Positions 34,536 to 45,531 of a DNA stretch of 64,000 nt are shown in pieces. The notes beneath the pieces were generated by a model. It did not search any database. It worked only from the letters and a program-made list of their open reading frames with translations, and was not told the origin of the DNA. The DNA lies in assembly GCF_000340215.1 (NCBI RefSeq), contig NW_006921532.1, forward strand, positions 8,119,735-8,183,734, written 5' to 3'. The DNA is from Pseudocercospora fijiensis CIRAD86. Lineage: Eukaryota > Ascomycota > Dothideomycetes > Mycosphaerellales > Mycosphaerellaceae. A program made the translations under genes and the position numbers. Every line of letters begins with the position of its first letter. Positions within the stretch are counted from its first letter, which is position 1.

Positions 34536-35393
34536 TCACAAGAGCTTCAGATGGCCGGTGACTTGGTCAATCTTGCTCTTTGGCGCAGGACCAATGCCCA
34601 GGACTGTGGCAGATCCGCTCGCGATCTGTGTACGACCTGCGTCGTGAATGACCTTTGCGCAGAGGCCCAGACTCACTGCTTGAGCGTGAAGCATAAGCAT
34701 TTCATCTTCGCTATCGACCTTCAAAGCCACCTGAACAGTGGGTTAGCTGTAGGCACGCAAGATGAACGTGGACGTGGCCAGGCCTTGTGTGTGCAGGCCA
34801 GGCACCTACCTTGGCTTGGCCCAGAGATTCCCACTGCTTCAGGAGGGGGTGGTTTGGATCTGCTTGTGAGAAGGTTTTATAGCATGCCTGTGTGATGGGT
34901 ACGTGAGCTGAGGATGTTGCTTGGGGAGGGAGTCCAGCGTACTCACCAGTGTCGCGTGACCGCATTGTGCTGCTATCTTCCCTACCGAGGTGTCAGCCTT
35001 CCCGTGAAGGGCATCGAATGCGGTGCAGGAGTCGCGATCGAATGAGAGCAGCTTTGGATATGCAGTGGCAAAGACTAATCGGACGCCAGCAGACCTACCC
35101 TTGGTCATGCCAAGATCGCTCCGCACAAGCAGGACCAGCTTGCATTCTTCTGTGGTGCGCGCGAAGGACGCCTCGTCATCAGAAGACGATGCGCTTACGT
35201 GTGAAGAATGGTCGTCGTCGTCGTCGTCGTGCGCGCGTGCGGTGGCCGTGTTGCGAGCAGCCGACCCGCCGAACAAGCCGATGGCCCGTCCTTGTCCGGC
35301 GAGATAGCCCAGCGAGAAGGCAATGACGGCCGCGCTGAGGGCGTATGCGCCTGCACCTGGCGGCAGTCGCTCGCAGGCGCTTTGGTGAGCCAT
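34536..35393 (-). CDS. PTH2: Peptidyl-tRNA hydrolase 2 (PTH2), membrane-anchored form
   Basis: Four exons on the minus strand, 35393-35099, 34981-34947, 34887-34810 and 34730-34536, give 200 aa. The N-terminal segment AYALSAAVIAFSLGYLAGQG is a membrane anchor as in mitochondrial/outer-membrane Pth2. A variable linker follows, with an Asp tract (six Asp from a (GTC/GAC)n repeat at about 35209-35232). The catalytic domain spans about 82-200: [34 protein letters not shown] (assembled over three exons), LLKQWESLGQAKVALKVDSEDEMLMLHAQA, SLGLCAKVIHDAGRTQIASGSATVLGIGPAPKSKIDQVTGHLKLL. It hydrolyses peptidyl-tRNA released prematurely from ribosomes; metazoan and yeast relatives also act in apoptosis or protein turnover. 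Exon 2 is only 35 nt. It is divergent from choline sulfatase. Confidence 0.95.
35209..35232. repeat. Trinucleotide repeat coding the Asp tract of PTH2
   Basis: GTCGTC repeats on the + strand read as GAC (Asp) codons in the linker between membrane anchor and catalytic domain. Confidence 0.75.
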
Positions 35394-36010
35394 GTCGGGC
35401 GCGCCTGCGATGATGTTCCTGTTATCGGCGGCGGCGGGGGCAGGTGCCAGTTGCGGTGAGGCTCGTCGGGTGGCGTCGCGAGTTGTTCTGCGTGCTGATC
35501 GATCATCTACAAGGGAAGCTGCGTTGCACGCCGAAGAGTTTGGGCTGTCGCGTGTCCTCGCGTAAGCCACCCGAAATGATGTTTGTGCGACAGCTGCTGC
35601 CTCTCGCCAACGGCACCATAGAAATCTACAACTTTTCCACTCGACCTACATCGTCACCGATCCAGAATTGAGTTCGAAATTTGCAACGATGCGTCAAGAC
35701 AGTGACGTGCTAGACGCATATGTGTGGAGCGCAAGGCTGAGCTCCCTCCGCAGAGCACTGGGCAAATCGTGGAGAAACACAAAGCCATCCTCGCCATCTT
35801 AAACGCTTATTATTAACTGGTCTCGTGCTTGATCGTCTTGATCACGCCATAAGCTCCGGCAGTCTGCACATCTTTCGTCTGCCACACTCTCGTGGCTCTT
35901 TCCACTGAACTTTCCCTCCTTCTGCGCTCCACTGCACATTCTCCTGCCCCCTGTATCTCACTGTACTGATCTCCCAAACATCAGCCATCGAGTCGAGTCC
36001 GCGAAACGCA
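35394..36010. promoter_or_regulatory. Bidirectional intergenic region PTH2 / choline sulfatase
   Basis: 617 bp between divergent ATGs, thus holding both promoters. The 200 bases before 36011 are C/T-rich, a common fungal leader. The minus-strand frame of PTH2 stays open upstream to 35570, so part of this could be coding if translation starts earlier. I could not identify a definite sulfur-control site. Confidence 0.45.
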
Positions 36011-37711
36011 ATGGATCCCGTACAGCGTGTTCGCAAGCTGCCAGACACGCCTCCAGTGTCCCCGCCTACGGGCTTTCAGGGGCAGAATGGCTTCAGCACG
36101 CCTCTCTTGCCACAGAGGCCCAATATCCTCTACATCATGGCAGACCAGCTAGCTGCTCCTCAACTCAAGATCTACAACGAGAACTCCCAAATCAAGACTC
36201 CCAATATCGACAAGCTGGCCGAGCGCTCAGTCGTCTTCGACTCTGCATACTGCAATTCGCCACTCTGCGCTCCTTCCCGCATGGCCATGATCACTGGTCA
36301 GCTGCCTTCAAAGATTGGTGCTTACGACAACGCCTCCCCCATTCCAGAGGACACTCCGACATATGCCCACTTTTTGCGCGCTGAGGGCTACGAATGCGTC
36401 CTGGGTGGCAAGATGCACTTCATCGGGGACCAGCTCCACGGCTACGAATATCGCCTGACAGCTGATATCTACCCGGCAGACCTTGGCTGGTCCGTCAACT
36501 GGGACGAGCCCGGGACACGTTTGGAGTGGTATCACAACAGCTCCTCCATCCTCCAGGCTGGGCCATGTGTTCGAAGCAACCAACTGGATTACGACGAGGA
36601 GGTCATGTACAAGGCCAAGCAGTTCTTGTACGACCATGTTCGCAAGCCACCGGGCAGCAGACCCTTCTGCTTGACTGTCTCTCTCACTCATCCTCATGAT
36701 CCCTACACAATCGAGCACAAGTACTGGGACATGTATGAGGACGTTGAGATCGATATGCCAAAGGTCCAGTTGCCCAGGGATCAACTCGATCCCCATAGCA
36801 AGCGTCTTCAACACGTTTGCGATCTCGAAGATTATGACTTCACGCCAGAGCAGATCAAGAAAGCCAAGCGGGCATATTATGGAGCTGTCAGCTATGTCGA
36901 CGACAATATCGGAAAGCTCATGGAGACCCTAAAGCAATGCGGCCTTGATGAAAATACGATCGTCATCTTCTCAGGCGACCATGGCGACATGCTCGGCGAA
37001 CGTGGGCTCTGGTACAAAATGTCGTATTTCGAGTCCTCGGTTCGAGTGCCCATGCTTTTCAGCTACCCAAAGATGTGGGCTCCACACCGCGTGCCACAGA
37101 GCGTGAGCACTTTGGACATTCTTCCGACACTCGTCGACATCGTTGGCTCGAAGCTTGTGCCCGGTCTCCCCATTGATGGCGTTTCGATTGTGCCGCATTT
37201 GCTGGGCAGATCGCAGCATGACAATGTCTTCGCAGAGTATATGGGAGAAGGCACAATCGCACCGATGATGATGATTCGTCGCGGTCCATGGAAGTACATC
37301 GTCTGCCCTGCAGATCCGGACCAGTTGTACAACCTTGCAAATGACCCAGACGAGCTCACGAACCTCGCCACCTCCGACGATGCAGAGACCAAGAAGATCT
37401 ACGAAGCGTTCGTCGCCGAGGCAAAGGCGAAATGGGATATGAAAGCCATCACTGACGACGTTGTGAAGCGACAACGCCAGCGGCGCTTCTGCTTCTCAGC
37501 TCTTAAGCAAGGCAAATGGACCAGCTGGGATTATTTCGTTCCAGATGACAGCCGAGACAAGTACATTCGCAGCCACATGGATCTCGACGATCTGGAGCTT
37601 CGAGCGCGATATCCTATTGTGGATGCCTATGGCAATATCAAGACTGTTGGCAAAATAGGCAAGGACAGCGTGCTCACCATCCCTCATCAGGCTGGCGCTG
37701 TTGGACAGTAA
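36011..37711 (+). CDS. Choline sulfatase
   Basis: Intronless, 566 aa, close to the usual family length. RPNILYIMADQLAAPQLKIY is the metal-binding N-terminal strand. CNSPLCAPSRMAMITGQLPS holds the sulfatase signature C-x-P-S-R with Cys86, the residue converted to formylglycine. TPTYAHFLRAEGYECVLGGKMHFIG, SLTHPHDPYTIEHKYWDMYE and IVIFSGDHGDMLGERGLWYKMSYFESSVRVPM complete the active site. The C-terminal QRRFCFSALKQGKWTSWDYFVPDDSRDKYIRSHMDLDDLE is typical of choline sulfatases and separates them from arylsulfatases. The enzyme hydrolyses choline-O-sulfate, a fungal sulfur store and osmolyte, to choline and sulfate. No signal peptide, so it is cytosolic. No choline-sulfate permease is next to it. 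Confidence 0.95.
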   Translation: MDPVQRVRKLPDTPPVSPPTGFQGQNGFSTPLLPQRPNILYIMADQLAAPQLKIYNENSQIKTPNIDKLAERSVVFDSAYCNSPLCAPSRMAMITGQLPSKIGAYDNASPIPEDTPTYAHFLRAEGYECVLGGKMHFIGDQLHGYEYRLTADIYPADLGWSVNWDEPGTRLEWYHNSSSILQAGPCVRSNQLDYDEEVMYKAKQFLYDHVRKPPGSRPFCLTVSLTHPHDPYTIEHKYWDMYEDVEIDMPKVQLPRDQLDPHSKRLQHVCDLEDYDFTPEQIKKAKRAYYGAVSYVDDNIGKLMETLKQCGLDENTIVIFSGDHGDMLGERGLWYKMSYFESSVRVPMLFSYPKMWAPHRVPQSVSTLDILPTLVDIVGSKLVPGLPIDGVSIVPHLLGRSQHDNVFAEYMGEGTIAPMMMIRRGPWKYIVCPADPDQLYNLANDPDELTNLATSDDAETKKIYEAFVAEAKAKWDMKAITDDVVKRQRQRRFCFSALKQGKWTSWDYFVPDDSRDKYIRSHMDLDDLELRARYPIVDAYGNIKTVGKIGKDSVLTIPHQAGAVGQ

Positions 37712-40310
37712 AAAGCTTCACGATATCCACAGGGTTTCGAGCAAGTGCCGCAGACCCTTCTTCTCTCGTGGACACCATAGGCGCCTTCTTGTGCTACGAA
37801 GCGTTTCAGATCTCGACCCAGCTATATGGTCAAAGGTCGCACAACGCCATGATTTAACGATTTCCCAATTCTGCATGCAGCATCCAGCATCTTTAATTTA
37901 AGCGAAGGCGCAAGGGAGTTTTGAGCGCTTTTGATGAAATGCCTTCTGCGTATGGGGTTGCTATGGTTTCTTTTCATACATTCAAAGTCGTGCAGCTGGG
38001 CTACACTGACTTGGCTGAGCGTCTCAGTCCCGATTGTGGCATGAGCATTTTGTACGGAGCATGACTTTGACAAGCGAATGACTTTTCCAAGCTGTGATTG
38101 TGCTTGACCAATTTGTTACATTAGCAGCGTGTGTCCATATGCAAGGTCCTGTAGAATTAATTTAAAAGTCAGATTTACCGAATTTCTCACGTTCAGCGTC
38201 CAATGAAGTTCGGTATATTGTTCAAGGCCGCCACTGTACAAGCAGTATGTATGTAGTGGGAACATCTGTGCGATAAATGCACCATCTACCGATGTCGAGG
38301 TGTCGGTAAAGTACAGCAGCCCGGAATGCCTTGGCGCGTGTTGAACAGCAGGAAGTTTTGCGCGATCCGACGAGCGCAGCACGCGATCTTCTTCTTCATA
38401 TTATTATTAGGTTCCATCTCCCCGGAAGATAATTCCACGCGGACGCTGACGAACGAGGGTAGGTAGGTAGTTGCAAGTTGCAACGACTCCGGGGTGTGGC
38501 AGTTGGCTTGTGAGCTAATACACATGCGCGATATTACTGAATACGAGAGAGAATTACCAGATGTGGTTGTAGGCTCGCAGTAGTAGACGTGGACTCGCTA
38601 GATTGCTGCAGGTACCATGAATACTGTACAGTACGTAGCAACCCAGCCAACAAGAGGGCGTTGCTCACGCTGCTCTGCCAACGAGTCGCCCGAATAAAAT
38701 GTTCTCTCCACCTAGGATGGTGATCCTTGTTGAGCCGCGTCGCCACATCAAAGCTTAAGCTTGGGCACTGACAGGGAATGTCAATGGACTTTGGCAGGAC
38801 TGCCTGAATCAGTGTCTATTGCCTGTGCAATGCCAAAGCAGGGCCGCGCTATTTGAGAACAAAGAAGATATGGATGATAATGTGAAAGGTGGAAGTTCAG
38901 TCTTCAGATCGCTATTGCCAAGATCCTCTGTCAAGAGTAAATCTGTCCAAGCGTTGATGACATGGTGTCATGGCCTTGGAGAAGTGGTCTGTCCACAGCG
39001 GCAGGACGGTTGAAACAGCACGGCTTCTCGTTGGCTTCGTTGTCGATAATCCGGGCCGTTGTGGCGGCGACGAGGAAGTGTGAACGAGAGATCGACGCTA
39101 TAAGTGCCCGCTGAATCGCTGACATTCCGTCCACACTACGGCAGAGCTTGATCCTGCTCCAAGGTCACCTCCTCGTGGAGTCGTGGAGCAGTGAAAAAGG
39201 CAGGGACGGCATGTGGGAAGTTGAAGCTGTTGTTTCCAGACTCGACAAGGACGGGGGTTTGTTATTATGGGAACCTTGGGAAGGTGTTGGAGAGCTCCGG
39301 CCACTCGATTTGGCGTTGCACACAGAGCGGCATATGCACCTAGCCACCGCACATGAACCTTGTGCAGCTGCCATCGAACGTTGTGCCGCTTTGCACTCGG
39401 TCGGGCGCCTTGTCCATGACCTCATCAAGGACCGTTGCGCTCAACAACCAGAGTGAGTGAGCATCGGTATACCAGAAGTGGGGGCGAGGGCGAGGGCGAG
39501 GGCGAGGGCGAGGGCGAGGGCGAGGGCGAGGAGGTGGATGTGGCGGCGTTTGAATGGTGATGCGCGCGGCAATATCGTGTGCCTGGCGCCGAGTGCACAA
39601 AAGGGTGGTGGTGTGCGACTGGGGGCGATGCTGCCGGCGCTCCGTGATGAACGAGATCTACGGCGAAAGGTACGAAAGGGTGAGCGCAGGCATGAGACGC
39701 TGGGACAGGCAACGCAAGCAGCCAGGCGTCCGTTAGCGGGCGACAGGGCCGTCGTGAGCGTGAGCGGCAATTGGATGGAGCTCCTCTGCAGCGGCACTGA
39801 GAATTCCACGTTCGCGAATGCCTCCGCTTTCGACGCTCGCAGGTCACATTATTATGATTGTTGCCACTGCCCGCCAGCCACACATGGCGAACATTCTGCA
39901 TTCTGCACTAGTGAAACACATTGTGTGCTAAGAAAGCGTAAGAGGAGTCGGCCGGAGCGTGAGTTGTTGCTCGGACACCACAGTCTACCGTTCCTTGCCG
40001 TCTTAGCGCACCAGCCTCCCTACTGCCCATGCATTCACCACCGTTGCTCGGACCCGCTTGGTGCATTGCGTTAAATACCTGCTACATTCCAGTCTCCGTT
40101 TCCTTTCACAACAATCCACAATCACCACCGGTTGCATATCAGCTCTGAATCCGCGACGCAGTCTACTCTCACCACCTAAACTGCTACTCTCGCTCCGTCA
40201 ACCGACCACCACCCTTCGCCAGGACCAACACTCGCTGTCCGCTTGGTTTACGCTTCACTGTACCTACCTAATACCAGAAGCATTAATACAAAAGCAATCA
40301 CTCAGCCACT
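37712..40310. other. Long intergenic region, no gene supported
   Basis: About 2.6 kb. Many overlapping frames (up to 205 codons at 39457-40074, produced partly by a GGGCGA repeat) show no domain. The last 200 bases are C/T-rich leader of the PIR-type gene (CACCACC, CTCTCACCACC). Confidence 0.5.
39482..39531. repeat. (GGGCGA)n microsatellite
   Basis: About eight perfect hexamers. They generate artificial (Arg-Ala)n or (Pro-Arg)n-like frames on both strands, which explains the long false ORFs here. Confidence 0.85.
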
Positions 40311-41599
40311 ATGCGTTACTCCATCGCCCCAGTCGCCCTCGCGGCCCTCGCTGCTGCCAACCCAACGCCACAGGGCGTGACAGCGGCCATCTCCCCGTCG
40401 ACCTCTTCCCCAGCAGGATGCAAGCCAGACTACTCCGGCACCTTCCAGATCCAGGTCGTCAACGTTACTAGCACTGGGAAGCGTGATGTTGAGAAGGTGA
40501 GTCGCGATCCAATGTCTTGGCAGTCACATGCTCGGATTCCTAACATTTGATACAGCGAGCTTCTGGTGCTCTCTACCTGACTCTCGCCGGCGGTATCCTG
40601 AAGGACCAGGACGGTCGCACTGGATACATCGCTGCCAACCGTCAGTTCCAGTTCGACAAGCCAGCCCAGACTGGTGCCATCTACACCGCCGGCTGGTCTG
40701 CCTGTGCCAACAACACTCTTGCTATTGGTGGCGACGCTGTCTTCGCTCAGTGCCTCAGCGGTACCTTCTACAACCTGTACGACGAGGCCACCTCTGCTCA
40801 ATGCAGCCCAGTCTACATTGAGATCATCAACGGTGGTTCTTCCACCGGAAGCGCCCCGGCAACTGCCGCCAGCGAACTCCCAGACGTAAGAAGGTGCACT
40901 CCAGGGATACGTGGACTCCAACTGACATCCTTTTAGGGTCAGATCACGGCAACCCCAGTCGCCCCCGTACATCAGATCCCGGATGGACAGTGAGTGTCGA
41001 CGAGCCCTTGATTGTCGACCCAGTACTGATCAATAAACGCAGGATCCAAGCAACTACCGGATCGCCAGTTGGGCAAATCAGCGACGTGAGCACGGCGCGC
41101 GCAGATGACTTGTGGACCAGCACTAACATCAAGTAGGGTCAAGTACAAGCCACGAGCCCAGTTGCGCCCGTTACACAAATCACAGTACGTTTCTTGCGAA
41201 TAATATTTAAACGAGTGCTAATTTGTTTTCACAGGATGGTCAAATCCAAGTGAGCGAGCTCGACGAAGGAGAATTGAGACACGACACTAACGCCCACTAG
41301 GCTCCAACTTCCAGACCAGTTTCCCCCGTAACGCAGATCAGCGTAAGTTTCTTTGCCTACTCATGCTCTCGTGTTGCTAGTCGCTGACATTTTCGCAGGA
41401 TGGTCAAGGTTGGTACAACCATTCACACACTTTCGCAATTTCTAATGTTTTACCTAAAGTGCAAGCGCCCACAAACGGATCAGCGATCGCTACCGCCACT
41501 CCGACCGTTCAGCCATACACCGGCGCTGCCGTCCTCCCAACTATGCGTGCTGAGCTTTTCGGTCTTGCTGCCGGCGTCTTGGCTGTTGTCATGCTCTAA
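40311..41599 (+). CDS. PIR-repeat cell-wall protein encoded by nine exons, two of them microexons
   Basis: Exons 40311-40496, 40556-40885, 40937-40989, 41043-41085, 41137-41184, 41235-41249, 41301-41342, 41399-41408 and 41460-41599 join in frame to 288 aa. [18 protein letters not shown] is a signal peptide. GKRDVEKR just before [12 protein letters not shown] is a Kex2-type dibasic site. Residues about 35-150 resemble the Cys-containing domain of PIR1-type wall mannoproteins ([35 protein letters not shown]). Then come five PIR-like units of form P-V-x-x-I-x-D-G-Q-[IV]-x-A, with introns of 50-56 bp cutting at or beside every DGQ. The end [17 protein letters not shown] is a GPI-type hydrophobic tail. 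In known PIR proteins the Gln of DGQ forms an alkali-labile ester to beta-1,3-glucan. Here the Cys domain precedes the repeats, opposite to yeast order. Exons 6 (15 nt) and 8 (10 nt) are inferred from repeat logic. Confidence 0.85.
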
Positions 41600-42200
41600 G
41601 CATGCCGCCATACGGACACGGTCTCGACTCATTTCCAACACACGACGCCTCGATAGGCTCTTACGATCCTTACGCTATCACTACGGCGATAGACATGAAA
41701 AGACGTGCGATTTACACGAATTCAATGTGCATATGAACATTTACTGCAATGATTTGGGAGAACGGAACAATGCCAAGAACGGATTGACGTTCTTTGATGG
41801 CATGGGCATGAATCATGGCAGAGTCATGTACACTTAATGTTTGCAATGAGCTGCGGTGGCAGCGAGCTTGGAAATGGAGGATGGAAGGACTGCATGATAT
41901 CGCCCGGTTGTTTTTCTGCTTTGGCATTGCATAGCCCGGCGGTGTCTGAATTGATTGCATGCGTAATCAATACCTGCATTCCTTGTGCATACTTAGCTAG
42001 CGAATGAAAAGAAGTGACCGAAGCGAACCGCTATCTCATTCTCAGACCTTCTACGATCCACTCAGGCATGTGACAAATGTCCCACATTCCAACACACCAA
42101 AAGCTCTCAACGTTTCATGTCTTTCTCTATTAGACACCTTTAGCAACCTCCAGTGCCAGAATTTAGTGGTGTTCACTAGGGTTAGTAACTAAGCCTATCT
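41600..42200. other. Intergenic, boundary to the repeat block
   Basis: 3' flank of the PIR gene. Composition changes sharply at about 42165-42200, where CA and TG dinucleotides become rare and TAG/CTAG become very common, marking the start of the repeat-rich block. Confidence 0.55.
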
Positions 42201-42339
42201 GAGACGGCTCTTCCGAGGCCTTTAGCAACCTCCTTTTGCTACCTTTTAGCTGCTTAGTTATCGTATCTATAGTAATATAACCCTAGCTCTTTAATATAGA
42301 CCTTAGTTAGTATATAGTAGTGTTATTGTCGGCTTAAAA

Positions 42340-43665
42340 TAGACGCTTAAGTAAGGCAATTGTTACTAGACTACTAGGTAGTTATCGGATAAGTAGCTAG
42401 CGCCTATCTTAAGTTAGTAGTCGATATTATCGTAGACGACGAGACTAACGAGGCGTATATAGGCGATTAAATAAGGAGCCTATATCTAGACGATTATAAT
42501 CGGCTTAAAAGGATAAGGTTAGCAGACCTAACAAACGATTAGTATAAGCGTAGATTTCGCTTCTAAAAGTAGGACCTATATAGGTTAGTAAGGCTACTTA
42601 AGTTAGACTAGATTAAGTAGCTATACTATATAGAACCTACTAAGGAAGAAGCCTTATTAGTGCTTCTATAGCGATTAGCAAGTAGTGCGAGTTAGTAGTT
42701 ACTAGCGTACGACTTTAGTAGAGAGCCGACCTAGATTAGTATTATATTTAATACTGTTTTTAAGCGTTTAGACGACTTCTTTAGCGATAGATTGTTATTC
42801 GACACTCGTTAGTTAACCCCTTAGTATTTGTAGAGGTACGTAGAGGCATTAGAACTAGACGTTAGTCTTGCTAAAGTATATAGATTTATTAATAGCACCC
42901 TTCGTCCCTACTATAGGCTAAAGTATAACTAGAAGTTGTACTATAGCGGACATAAGAGAGTATATAGTATTAAATTCTAGGCAGTTATTACTCTAGATAG
43001 TCTACTATCGTTATTATATAGTCCTAAACCTAGCTCTTTTAGGGATTCTCGAATAGTGTTTAAATCTAATATTTAGTAGATTTAGTACGCGTTATTTAAT
43101 AGGTACGGATTAGACGATAAGGTATTTATTTATAGTAACTTAGCGTACGTAGTAGCGGATAGTATTATATCTGCTTTTAAAGGTTAGAATAGTTAACCTC
43201 GTATACCGCTATAGAGGTAGATAGACTAGGAGATATCGGCTTTAAGAGTTACTATAGAGCATATATTCGGACAGATATTAAATCTATAGCAGATTAACTT
43301 AGTTAAGTAGAGGGCGGACTTATAGGCTATTAGGTCTATCTATCGAGCGTACGTTCTTTTTACTAATTACTATACCTACTATTATAGAAACTAGGTATCT
43401 ATAGGTCGCATAGATCTACTAGTATTAGAAGAATACCTCTATTCGAGGGCGACTAATGCTTAAATTAGTAACGAGATTAGAGCCCTCGTTACGACGGTTC
43501 TTCCGCTAGGATAGTAACCGCCGCGACTAGAGCGAGATAATAAGGGCGATAAAGGAGATAGGTATACGTCGCCGGCGATAGAAGACGAGGGTAGTAATAG
43601 TAATAGTAGTAGTAATAGTAATAGAAGAACGACGATAATGTCGAGAAGTTAAAGTATAGCTTTAT
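42340..43665 (+). pseudogene. Relic DDE transposase, PIF/Harbinger-like (DDE_Tnp_4 type)
   Basis: One frame can be followed for about 1.3 kb, interrupted only by TAG/TAA. Reading these as former Gln or Trp, the second half shows the DDE nuclease pattern: a SIKF.AVIT strand, then PKPSSFRDSRI (S-x-x-D), IYSNLAY where family members usually have G-D-x-A-Y, and RVTIEHIFG.IL near the third catalytic acidic residue. The N-terminal half has the helix-rich region usual for fungal members. The gene is dead: more than 20 stops, no frameshift seen. I could not identify terminal inverted repeats. A low-complexity (AGTAAT)n tail lies at about 43590-43622. Confidence 0.65.
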
Positions 43666-43849
43666 AATTCTAACGGTATTCTTAGTACTCGTACTATAGG
43701 AGCGAGTACATTTCGAGCTATTAGTATATATCTAGAAAGCAGCGAAAATAGGTAACTAGAGCGTCTATACGCGATTCTCGTAATATCTCGGCGATGTTAT
43801 TAACCTATTACTAAGTAATAGTTATATACTACTAACTCTACCCCTCCTC

Positions 43850-45000
43850 CTATTTCCTAAATTTCTAGCGATAATCTTGCGATTAAGAGAATAACAAGGC
43901 AACGGTAGGAGCAACTAGTTCGCTAAATCGATACTAAAGAGCAATATTGCTAACAAATAAGTAGGGATTTGCTTTAACTAATCCTACAAAACGAACTCTA
44001 TACTATAACAACTACTATCTACTTCTCTAAGTCGAAAAAGTCCTCGGAGACCTTAATATCGTCTATATTCTAATCTTAATCGTAGCGATCTAACTACCCT
44101 ATCTGCTATAAGAAGCCTAGTTTCGGTAAGCGCTCGAATAGCTCTAGTATTAGTATCTTGCTCTTCCTACGGTAGATAACCTATAATAGCACTTAAGTGC
44201 AATCCGGATATATACCTATTACCGTCTAGCTAATATTAGTAAGTTGCTAGTTAAAAGAGAGATAATAGCACTTATAATAGTAGCATTAAGGTGCTGTAAT
44301 TCGTTCTTCTAACTATTAGTTAGGCCTCGAATATAGTACTAATTAAGGGCAGTTAGGCCTTCCTTAATCTTCTCGAAGTTAGCTTCTTAGCTATAATAAT
44401 AATAATAATAATAATAACGCCTACCTTCTCGAAGTGCGGTTTTAGTAATTCGTTTAGTTTCGAGAACGCTCTATTAATCGAGGCGTTATTATTACGCTTA
44501 TAGCGGCGTAGTCGCATACGCTAAGTCGTCGACGGTATAGAAGGCGTAGGAGATTCTTCTAGTTTAGTAGAGGTCGCCTAAGAAGAGCTATTATTTAATC
44601 GACGTCGCTTTGAGCCTAACCTATCTATTAGACTATCGCGGACAACGACCTCCTTACGCCGAGCCGCCTCCTTCTATTCCTTTATCGCTACCTTATCGAA
44701 GAGCTAAGAGTTTATATATAGGGCGTGTTTAATAAAGAAGTCCTTCGCTTACGAGAGGTTATTGTTACTAGGTACTATACTAGTAGAGCGCTCTTTAGCG
44801 GCCTATTCCTTTACCCTCTTAACTAACTTTACGTTATAGCTCTACCGGAAGCTAGAATTACTACTAAACTCCTTCTTACTATTAGCACGAGCCTACGCAT
44901 TTGTACGACCTCTAATAAGCCGATAGAAGTTAGTAATATTGCCCTTCTTATAGGCATACTTTATATTGTTTATTTGCTAGAAGATAACTAACTCTATTCG
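43850..45000 (-). pseudogene. Relic second ORF of the Harbinger-like element (possible Myb/SANT-like protein)
   Basis: On the minus strand a charged, helix-rich frame is readable through TAG/TAA codons: TNFYRLI.GRTNA.ARANSKK, VKLVKRVKE.AAKERS, RKEVVVRDSLIDRLGSKRRR, NRAFSKLNELLKPHFEKVGV. Its convergent position next to a PIF/Harbinger-type nuclease agrees with the two-gene plan of that superfamily, in which the partner is a Myb/SANT-like DNA-binding protein. The domain itself I cannot prove by eye. Confidence 0.4.
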
Positions 45001-45078
45001 AGCTAATAGCTTGCCTAGCTTTAATAGGTAAGCTATATTACTACCCTTCTAAGACAGTGTTTCTACGGTCTTAATTAA

Positions 45079-45274
45079 TGTTAGGGCCGAAGAGGCTATA
45101 CGTGATTAGCATGTAACTAGGCTAAGTAAAGCTAGGGTCTTAGTGCCTTAGGCAGGGCTTGGCGCTTAGTAATAGGCTAACTTGCCTGCCTTCCTCCCTC
45201 TCCTCCTAGCTCCTTATCGAATACTACTCGTACCTACTACTACCCTATCTACCTGCTAATATACCCTTCTTATA
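45079..45274 (+). repeat. 5' LTR of gypsy element A
   Basis: About 196 bp, starting TGTTAGGGCCGAAGAGG and ending CCCTTCTTATA. It is the reverse-complement match of the element B LTRs (TGTTAGGACC...CATCTTACA). The interval after it, AGTATTCGATCTAGCCTTTA, is the likely primer-binding region. Confidence 0.8.
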
Positions 45275-45531
45275 TAGTATTCGATCTAGCCTTTAAGGGC
45301 AGTAGCTAGATAGTCCTTATTTCAAGCTTTTAGCGGTATAGCTACAAATAAGACTAATCTAACTATATTACGCCCGAAGAACGGGACCTATACGCACTAT
45401 TCTATCGAAACAACCGTACTAATTATTAAGCAAGGCCTTCTATACGGCCTATTACACTAAGTTAATTATACTAGACTAATATCTACTAATTCCGCTATAT
45501 CCGCATCTTAGGGGCTAATAATACATTATTA

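Noticed and set aside
28355..37711. Possible secondary-metabolite or nutrient cluster (transporter, Bys1-like, PTH2, choline sulfatase)
   Set aside because: No backbone enzyme or shared pathway; genes are on mixed strands with kilobase gaps and a housekeeping gene among them.
39440..40074. Frames up to 205 codons around the GGGCGA repeat
   Set aside because: They are made by the hexamer repeat (Arg-Ala or Pro-Arg runs) and have no domain outside it.
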